Assembly: GCA_900319835.1 (NCBI GenBank)
Contig: ONPY01000054.1
Coordinates: forward strand, 1-16,997
Length of the DNA: 16,997 nt
From: an uncultured Eubacteriales bacterium
Lineage (GTDB): Bacteria > Bacillota_A > Clostridia > Oscillospirales > Oscillospiraceae
Direction: 5' to 3'
Numbering within the stretch: the first letter of the stretch is position 1; each line of letters starts with the position of its first letter. The position numbers and the translations under genes were made by a program. Shown here piece by piece: positions 12,739-16,997 of this stretch. The notes under the pieces are model-generated. The model saw only the letters and a list, made by a program, of their open reading frames with translations. It searched no databases and had not been told where the DNA came from.

Positions 12739-13598
12739 GGGCAAATAAGCTGTGCCGGTTGTGTGACGCTTATTATCTGGACGATCTGCACTCCAACTTC
12801 AATGAGTACTCCGCCCTCGCCGGCTTGAATCCGATCTCCAGAAGCACCGGCATGGCCAACCGCAAGATCGACGCGCATTCCGACATCTTTGGCGCGGCGC
12901 GCGACAAGGCCTACCCCGACGGGTGGCTGGCGTATGAGGAGGTCGGCAACACGGCCTACATCACCTTTGACAGCTTTGAGTCCTGGTACGGCGCCTCTTC
13001 GTACTACGCGGCGAAGGATGAGGGCGAGCAGCTGGACGACACCGTTGCCCAGATCATCGACGCCCACGCCCGGATCACCAGAGAGAACAGCCCCATTGAA
13101 AATGTGGTGCTGGATCTGAGCAACAACACCGGCGGTGCCGTTGACGCGGCGGTGGTGGTACTGAGCTGGTTCCTTGGGGAAGCGCCCTTCAGCGTCAAGA
13201 ACATGGCGACGGGCGCCCTGTCCACCGCGGTCTATCGCGCGGACGTCAACCTGGACCATGAGTTTGACGAAAGGGACACCGTGGCCGACAAGCATCTCTA
13301 CTGCCTCATCTCCCCGGTGAGCTTCTCCTGCGGCAACCTGGTGCCCGCGGGGCTGAAATCCTCCCAGAAGGTGACACTGATCGGCAGAACCAGCGGCGGC
13401 GGCAGCTGCACGGTGCAGCCCATGACCACGGCCTACGGCACCGTCTTTCAGATCTCCTCCGCGATGCGGATGTCCTTCCTGAAAAACGGCTCCTTCTACG
13501 ACATCGACCAGGGGATCGAGCCGGATTATTACATCGACAACATTGAAAACTACTACGATCGCGCAGCACTGACCGCATATATCAACGGCCTGTTCTGA
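12672..13598 (+). CDS. S41-family (C-terminal-processing-like) peptidase, N-terminally truncated
   Basis: S41 serine peptidases are usually exported and have an N-terminal signal and extra domain. Conserved sequence starts only around 12771 (YYLDDLHSNFNEYSALAG) and runs to the stop. It has GNTAYITFDSF (92-102), VVLDLSNNTGGAVDAAV (145-161) and PVSFSCGN with the probable nucleophile S219. It continues with LIGRTSGGGSC and ends in GIEPDYYI. There is no signal peptide. The first ~30 codons of the open frame overlap the PP2C remnant in another frame and are probably not native, so the ORF start at 12672 is nominal. A homologue would be expected to be much longer at the N-terminus. It is probably a non-functional 3' portion, though the catalytic domain core itself looks intact. 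Confidence 0.7.
   Translation: MWTPLRAKKAAGRSDHACAWNIRANKLCRLCDAYYLDDLHSNFNEYSALAGLNPISRSTGMANRKIDAHSDIFGAARDKAYPDGWLAYEEVGNTAYITFDSFESWYGASSYYAAKDEGEQLDDTVAQIIDAHARITRENSPIENVVLDLSNNTGGAVDAAVVVLSWFLGEAPFSVKNMATGALSTAVYRADVNLDHEFDERDTVADKHLYCLISPVSFSCGNLVPAGLKSSQKVTLIGRTSGGGSCTVQPMTTAYGTVFQISSAMRMSFLKNGSFYDIDQGIEPDYYIDNIENYYDRAALTAYINGLF
12750..12771 (+). promoter_or_regulatory. GTTGTGTGAC motif, copy 1
   Basis: CTGTGCCGGTTGTGTGACGC plus TT matches 14258-14279 at 20 of 22 bases. It lies exactly where recognisable S41 peptidase sequence begins, so here it marks a junction rather than an obvious promoter. No -10 element follows at the spacing seen in the other two copies. Confidence 0.4.
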
Positions 13599-13680
13599 TC
13601 AACACAGGGCGGCAGCCGGTACCAGAGATGGAAACGGGGGCTGCCCTGTCCCATACAGCTACAAAAGGCAGGGAAAACGA

Positions 13681-14202
13681 ATGAGCGACACAAATGATTT
13701 GAAGACCAGACTGGTTCCGGCCGTCTGCACCCAGTGCGGGGCAAGCCTGGAGGTGGACCCCTCGCAGGAGGCGGCGGTCTGCCGCTACTGCAACACGCCG
13801 TTTATCGTGGAAAAGGCCATCCGGAATTACAACATCCAGTACGCTACGATCGAGCACGTCGACAACGTGACGATCAACACCAAGAGCACGGCGGAGTCTT
13901 TCTTCAGCTTCCTCGGTACGCAGCTCAGCGAGGGCAGAGAAGTCCGCCGGGAAGAGCGTCGTGAGCAGCGTGAGCAGGATCGGGAAATGCAGAAGCGCTT
14001 TTTCAAGCTCTTCGGCATTCTCTGCATTGCCATGCTGGTCATTGCGCTGATTCTGTTTACGGTCCAGATCCTCCACGGGGACTTCGGCGGGGAAGAGGAG
14101 AGCGCCGAGCCCATCGCGCAGGAGACCGCGTACGATGTTCTCCCGCAGGAGGACGCCGTGGGCGAGTACCGGATTGCCTACAGCCCGGACCTTGCGCTGT
14201 GA
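13681..14202 (+). CDS. Zinc-ribbon membrane protein, function unknown
   Basis: The 173-aa protein opens with a zinc ribbon: C16-x2-C19 (CTQCGASLEVD) and C34-x2-C37 (CRYCNTPFIVEKA). A linker leads to a highly charged helical stretch (~84-106, rich in Arg/Glu/Gln) and a single membrane helix at ~108-131. An acidic tail follows, presumably outside the cell. The start is supported by GGCAGGGA a few bases upstream. Similar zinc-ribbon proteins in Firmicutes often carry a larger C-terminal domain, so this may be a short family member or a truncated one. It is preceded by the S41 remnant and followed, about 150 bp later, by a DUF975 gene with its own leader. No enzymatic role is evident. Confidence 0.75.
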   Translation: MSDTNDLKTRLVPAVCTQCGASLEVDPSQEAAVCRYCNTPFIVEKAIRNYNIQYATIEHVDNVTINTKSTAESFFSFLGTQLSEGREVRREERREQREQDREMQKRFFKLFGILCIAMLVIALILFTVQILHGDFGGEEESAEPIAQETAYDVLPQEDAVGEYRIAYSPDLAL

Positions 14203-14257
14203 CGATTGGAGGACAGCTTCCCACAGCGGCGGTCCTGCTGTTGAAAAAACGGTTTGA

Positions 14258-14292
14258 CTGTGTCGGTTGTGTGACACTTCGTGTGCGATACT
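14258..14292 (+). promoter_or_regulatory. GTTGTGTGAC promoter-like motif, copy 2, upstream of the DUF975 gene
   Basis: CTGTGTCGGTTGTGTGACAC plus TT (14258-14279) is followed by GATACT at 14287-14292. TTGTGT (14267-14272) and GATACT are 14 bp apart, the same spacing as in the copy at 16405. This spacing is short for sigma-70, so an alternative sigma factor or activator is possible. Confidence 0.45.
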
Positions 14293-14355
14293 GTGTTTGC
14301 AAACGAAAGACAGAGAGCTGTCTTACCAATAGAAATATACAAGGAGGATATCGAT

Positions 14356-15030
14356 ATGTGGACGATTCGTGAGATGAAAGAGAGAGGCAAGGCCGCCTTC
14401 AAGGCAAACTACTGGCCCTGCGTTCTGGTGGCTCTGCTGATGGGCCTGTTTACTGCGACTGCGACTGCAACGTACAGAACCGATAGCTCGACCGAGTTCC
14501 AGTATGCCGTCCAGAGCGGAGACAAAGCGGCGATTGCAGCCCTTGTGGGCGCGTTCGTGCTCGTGGCCGGGATTGGCCTTGTGATCAAGATCTTTCTGGT
14601 CAACCCCATCAAGCTCGGCGGCGTACACTTCTTTACCGAGAATATCGAGGCGGGCCCCATGCCCGTCGGCGCCATCAAGTCTGGCTTCCAAAACTACGGC
14701 CACAACTTTGTCGTCCTGCTGCTGCAGGACGTGTACCTGACGCTCTGGTTCCTGCTGCTGATCGTGCCGGGGCTGATCAAGGCCTACTCCTACAGGATGG
14801 TGCCCTACATCCTGGCCGAGCATCCCGAGTTCTCCGCCACTGAGGTCATCACCCGCTCCCGCGAGATGATGAATGGACACAAGTGGCAGGCCTTCAAGCT
14901 GGATCTGTCCTTCCTCGGCTGGATCCTGCTGGGCGCCCTGACCCTGGGGCTCGTGAACGTCTTTTGGACCGCGCCCTATATGGAGAGCGCGCAGGCGGCC
15001 CTCTACCTGAAGCTGAGAGACGCGGCCTGA
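14356..15030 (+). CDS. DUF975 family integral membrane protein
   Basis: The 224-aa protein matches the DUF975 pattern of Firmicutes. It has an N-terminal amphipathic start (MWTIREMKERGKAAFKANYW) and a hydrophobic helix at ~21-38. Another follows at ~62-86, leading into NPIKLGGVHFF, and then the conserved LLLIVPGLIKAYSYRMVPYI. The rest is AEHPEFSATEVITRS, a short MMNGHKWQAFKLDLSF motif and a final helix region. Several membrane spans are expected. The molecular function of the family is not known. The start ATG follows AAGGAGG by the usual spacing; an open frame extends further upstream to 14281 but overlaps the promoter-like motif. The gene is followed by a 13-bp hairpin. It appears monocistronic. 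Confidence 0.88.
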   Translation: MWTIREMKERGKAAFKANYWPCVLVALLMGLFTATATATYRTDSSTEFQYAVQSGDKAAIAALVGAFVLVAGIGLVIKIFLVNPIKLGGVHFFTENIEAGPMPVGAIKSGFQNYGHNFVVLLLQDVYLTLWFLLLIVPGLIKAYSYRMVPYILAEHPEFSATEVITRSREMMNGHKWQAFKLDLSFLGWILLGALTLGLVNVFWTAPYMESAQAALYLKLRDAA

Positions 15031-15052
15031 TTAAAACAGATAAGCATACAGC

Positions 15053-15090
15053 GGCAGCCGCCTCCGGATGGAGGCGGCTGCCTTGCGCTT
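15053..15090 (+). terminator. Terminator after the DUF975 gene
   Basis: A perfect 13-bp stem (15053-15065 with 15070-15082) with loop GGAT lies 22 bp after the stop. The following TTGCGCTTC is only moderately T-rich, so termination may be incomplete, but the stem is very stable. Confidence 0.7.
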
Positions 15091-15105
15091 CAAGCCTGAG
15101 GGACT

Positions 15106-15133
15106 TTGCGAAATTCCCGGAGCGTGGTATACT
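15106..15133 (+). promoter_or_regulatory. Promoter of the P1-family peptidase gene
   Basis: TTGCGA (15106-15111), a 16-bp spacer and TATACT (15128-15133) form a good sigma-70-type promoter about 40 bases before ATG 15173. Confidence 0.65.
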
Positions 15134-15172
15134 CTCCCTGGGAGTGAAAAGCAAAACAGAAAGGAAAGGCTT

Positions 15173-16141
15173 ATGAAAGAGATTTCTGTCAGAGATATTC
15201 AGAAGATCGGCATCGGCCAGACGGAGAACGCGGCGGCCGGGACCGGGTGTACCGTCCTGGTCTGCCCGGAGGGAATGCGGGCCGGACTTGACGTGAGAGG
15301 CGGCGGCCCCGCGTCCCGGGAGAGCCAGCTTCTCAATCCGCTGATGGCGGCCCAGGTGATCCACGCGATCGTGCTGGCCGGGGGCAGTGCCTTCGGCCTC
15401 GGCACCGCCGATGGCGTCATGCACTTGCTGGAGGAGCGCGGCATTGGCTTTGATGTGGGCGTGACGAAGGTGCCGCTGGTGGCGCAGGCAGACCTGTTTG
15501 ACCTGACGGTGGGGGATCCCTTTACCAGACCGGACGCGTCCATGGGCTATGAGGCGGCGAGGCTCGCGCTGGAGGCGCCCAATTACCGGGATGGCAATTA
15601 CGGCGCCGGCTGTGGGGCCACCGTCGGCAAGATCGGCGGGATGGAGACCTGTATGAAATCCGGCATCGGAAGCTATGCCGTCCAGATCGGCCCGCTGCAG
15701 GTGGGCGCTATCGTGGCGCTCAACGCTTTGGGCGACGTGTTCAACTGGCGCAGCGGCGTGCAGATCGCGGGGCTTCTGAACACGGAGCGCACCGGCTTTC
15801 GCAGCACGAACGAGGTGATGCGGGAGAGCATCTCAGTGGTGGAAAACCGCTTCGTGGGAAACACGACCCTGGGCGTGATCCTCACCAACGCGTCGTTTGC
15901 AAAGCCCGCCCTGTGCAAGATCGCCGGGATGGGACACGACGGCTACGCCCGGTCCATCAACCCCGTACATACCTCCTTTGACGGGGACAGCATCTATGCC
16001 GTCTCGGTCGGGGACGTGGAGGCGGACCAGGAGGTGGTGGGCGCGCTGGCAGCCGAGGTGATCAGCGAGGCCATTGTCAGAGCGGTGCAGAGCGCGGAGA
16101 GCGCCTACGGATTCCCGGCGGCGAGAGATCTTGCGTTTTGA
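15173..16141 (+). CDS. P1-family peptidase (S58/DmpA-like Ntn hydrolase)
   Basis: The family comprises self-processing N-terminal-nucleophile aminopeptidases and amidases; clostridial members are mostly uncharacterised. The 322-aa protein has the full domain. The early glycine-rich turns are DVRGGGPASRES and HAIVLAGGSAFGL, and the processing site is GNYGAGCGATVGK, where family members usually have Thr or Ser after GAG. Here the residue is C147, so the mature beta-chain would start with a cysteine nucleophile. LGVILTNASFAKPALCKIA and GHDGYARSINPVHTSFDGD near the end complete the fold. There is no signal peptide, so it should be cytoplasmic. The start is set by AAGGAAAGG just upstream and a sigma-70-like promoter. 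Confidence 0.9.
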   Translation: MKEISVRDIQKIGIGQTENAAAGTGCTVLVCPEGMRAGLDVRGGGPASRESQLLNPLMAAQVIHAIVLAGGSAFGLGTADGVMHLLEERGIGFDVGVTKVPLVAQADLFDLTVGDPFTRPDASMGYEAARLALEAPNYRDGNYGAGCGATVGKIGGMETCMKSGIGSYAVQIGPLQVGAIVALNALGDVFNWRSGVQIAGLLNTERTGFRSTNEVMRESISVVENRFVGNTTLGVILTNASFAKPALCKIAGMGHDGYARSINPVHTSFDGDSIYAVSVGDVEADQEVVGALAAEVISEAIVRAVQSAESAYGFPAARDLAF

Positions 16142-16404
16142 TCGGATGCGGTTTTTCACCGGCAGGCATTGATATCGGTTGTCACCGCTCCACGACAAAC
16201 GGCCATGAAGCCATGGGCCGGACCATGACGGCATGAGCGTGGAGCGCCTGCCGCCCGCGCTCGCCCGGCATTGGCCGAAGGCGTTTGCGGGTGATGTACA
16301 CCAATGGCGGAGTGGTTGTTATGTAAATCTGCACAAAAATGGGGCGGGCAGGATAAAACTGCCAAATAAGGCTGGACATATGCGGTCAGGCTGTGGTATA
16401 AAAA
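16142..16404. other. Intergenic region before the LysM gene
   Basis: I see no gene in this stretch. Minus-strand open frames here overlap the end of the P1 peptidase and show no motifs or ribosome-binding sites. GC-rich sequence gives way to a more AT-rich leader near 16320, with GGTATAAAA at about 16395 just before the GTTGTGTGA motif. Confidence 0.45.
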
Positions 16405-16441
16405 CAGTGTGACAGTTGTGTGATCATTCCTGTGGTACACT
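16405..16441 (+). promoter_or_regulatory. GTTGTGTGA promoter-like motif, copy 3, upstream of the LysM gene
   Basis: CAGTGTGACAGTTGTGTGAT shares GTTGTGTGA and flanking bases with the copies at 12750 and 14258. TTGTGT (16416-16421) is 14 bp from TACACT (16436-16441), the same spacing as upstream of the DUF975 gene. The start codon of the LysM gene is about 70 bases downstream. Confidence 0.45.
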
Positions 16442-16510
16442 CGTTACGTAAACAAGAGAGAACAGTGGCGAATGGCTCGCTCTCTTAAAAATGATAAGGA
16501 GGAACATAAA

Positions 16511-16774
16511 ATGTCTGATGAAGTGAAAGTCAATGACAGCGAACTCGAGGAAGTGACCGGCGGCGCCGGCGGTTGGCAGAAATATGCCAAGGGCACCTAC
16601 GTCAACTATGGCAACTACATCGTTTACACTGTGGCCTCCGGTGATGTTCTGAGCGGCATTGCTCCCCGCTTCGGCGTAACCGTCGCCCAGATCCAGCAGT
16701 GGAACAACATCAAGAACCCCAACGTGATCGCTGCCGGCCAGAAGCTGACCATTTATCCCACCATCATTCGCTAA
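16511..16774 (+). CDS. Small LysM protein with a double-glycine leader
   Basis: The 87-aa protein begins with [18 protein letters not shown], which has the acidic ELxxVxGG form of bacteriocin/double-glycine leaders that are cleaved by C39-peptidase ABC transporters. A second GG at 20-21 follows. Residues ~36-83 are one LysM domain ([20 protein letters not shown], then [14 protein letters not shown] and [10 protein letters not shown]), which binds peptidoglycan or chitin-type glycans. I chose ATG 16511 because AAGGAGG precedes it by eight bases. A longer frame from 16472 has no ribosome-binding site. No transporter or modifying enzyme is in the window. The likely product is a small secreted wall-binding peptide of ~69 residues. 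A terminator follows directly. Confidence 0.85.
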   Translation: MSDEVKVNDSELEEVTGGAGGWQKYAKGTYVNYGNYIVYTVASGDVLSGIAPRFGVTVAQIQQWNNIKNPNVIAAGQKLTIYPTIIR

Positions 16775-16798
16775 ACCAAGTCATATCGGCTCAAACAA

Positions 16799-16828
16799 CC
16801 CCCGCGGCGGTTTCGCTGCGGGGGCTTT
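16799..16828 (+). terminator. Terminator after the LysM gene
   Basis: CCCCCGCGGCG (16799-16809) pairs with CGCTGCGGGGG (16814-16824) across a GTTT loop with one wobble pair, then CTTT. It lies 24 bp after the LysM stop and only 20 bp before the next gene. Confidence 0.8.
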
Positions 16829-16844
16829 GAGGAAGAAGGACCAA

Positions 16845-16997
16845 ATGAAATCCAGACATTTTCTTGCTTTATCCCTTGCGGTCGTGATGTTGTTCAGTCT
16901 CGCCGCCTGCGGCAGTGCATCCGCCTCCTCGCAGGACGCGCCCGCAAAGACGCAGACCGAGACACAGGCTCCCGCTGAGACAGAGGCACAGCCCGTT
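16845..16997 (+). CDS. Lipoprotein, 3' end outside window
   Basis: Only the first 51 codons are visible. They encode a signal peptide, MKSRHFLALSLAVVMLFSLA, with lipobox LAAC (acylated Cys22), then a Ser/Ala/Thr/Gln/Glu linker (SQDAPAKTQTETQAPAETEA). This is the usual opening of a clostridial lipoprotein, for example a solute-binding protein of an ABC transporter, but nothing of the mature domain is visible and the function is open. GAAGAAGGA precedes the ATG. The preceding terminator suggests it has mostly independent expression or low read-through from the LysM gene. Confidence 0.8.
   Translation, partial: MKSRHFLALSLAVVMLFSLAACGSASASSQDAPAKTQTETQAPAETEAQPV

Noticed and set aside
13606..13650. 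Hairpin GGCAGCC/GGCTGCC between the S41 remnant and the zinc-ribbon gene
   Set aside because: The stem is short with a long loop and no T tract follows, so I do not call a terminator.

Overview
The window looks like a chromosomal fragment of a GC-rich, Gram-positive, gut-type Clostridia (Oscillospiraceae/Ruminococcaceae or Lachnospiraceae style). The grounds are: strong AGGAGG ribosome-binding sites with short gene spacing, DUF975 and P1-peptidase housekeeping-type genes, lipoproteins with Gram-positive signal peptides, a clostridial-type exported repeat protein, and a family of TIR proteins typical of gut Firmicutes. The genus is inference only.

Layout. (1) Positions 1-2304: a + strand metabolic operon of a ketopantoate-reductase-family protein (5' end outside the window), an aldo/keto reductase and a PduL-type phosphate acyltransferase, closed by a perfect 19-bp terminator hairpin. 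(2) 2305-2848: AT-rich DNA with tandem TGACTGGAAA-like boxes, the left copy of a ~112-bp direct repeat, and the 3' remnant of a surface-protein gene with its terminator. (3) 2849-8835: a minus-strand operon made of a sigma-70-type promoter, a degenerate TIR/membrane protein that begins at an 11-G tract, a full TIR-transmembrane-TPR protein (ATGA overlap), and a 981-aa exported repeat protein (22-bp gap). (4) 8836-10317: a decayed zone with an Hsp20 remnant, two copies of a ~135-bp hairpin repeat, the right copy of the ~112-bp repeat, and the 3' half of a tRNA-Pro(GGG) followed by its terminator. (5) 10318-16141: + strand genes for a lipoprotein form of prephenate dehydratase, two stand-alone cyclic-nucleotide-binding-domain proteins, a scrambled PAP2/PP2C/S41-peptidase segment, a zinc-ribbon membrane protein, a DUF975 membrane protein and a P1-family peptidase. 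(6) 16142-16997: a small LysM protein with a double-glycine leader, then the start of a lipoprotein gene.

The most unusual part is the TIR operon. Its first gene starts at a G11 homopolymer, and the best-placed ATG (8760) is out of frame with the TIR-like body in the sequence as given; one more G would restore it. This has the form of a phase-variation switch, although a homopolymer sequencing error gives the same picture. The first protein is a shortened paralogue of the second: it has lost the residue equivalent to the TIR catalytic glutamate and has no TPR array, while the second keeps both. The third product is exported, so the operon may link cytoplasmic TIR domains, a membrane crossing and an extracellular protein. 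Its function (defence, signalling or surface biology) cannot be settled from sequence alone.

The flanks of that operon suggest an acquired or rearranged island. Two directly repeated ~112-bp sequences sit about 7.3 kb apart, and each abuts a gene that lacks its 5' part. At the right edge the broken gene is a tRNA-Pro cut in the anticodon loop, a classical integration site. No integrase or transposase is visible in the window.
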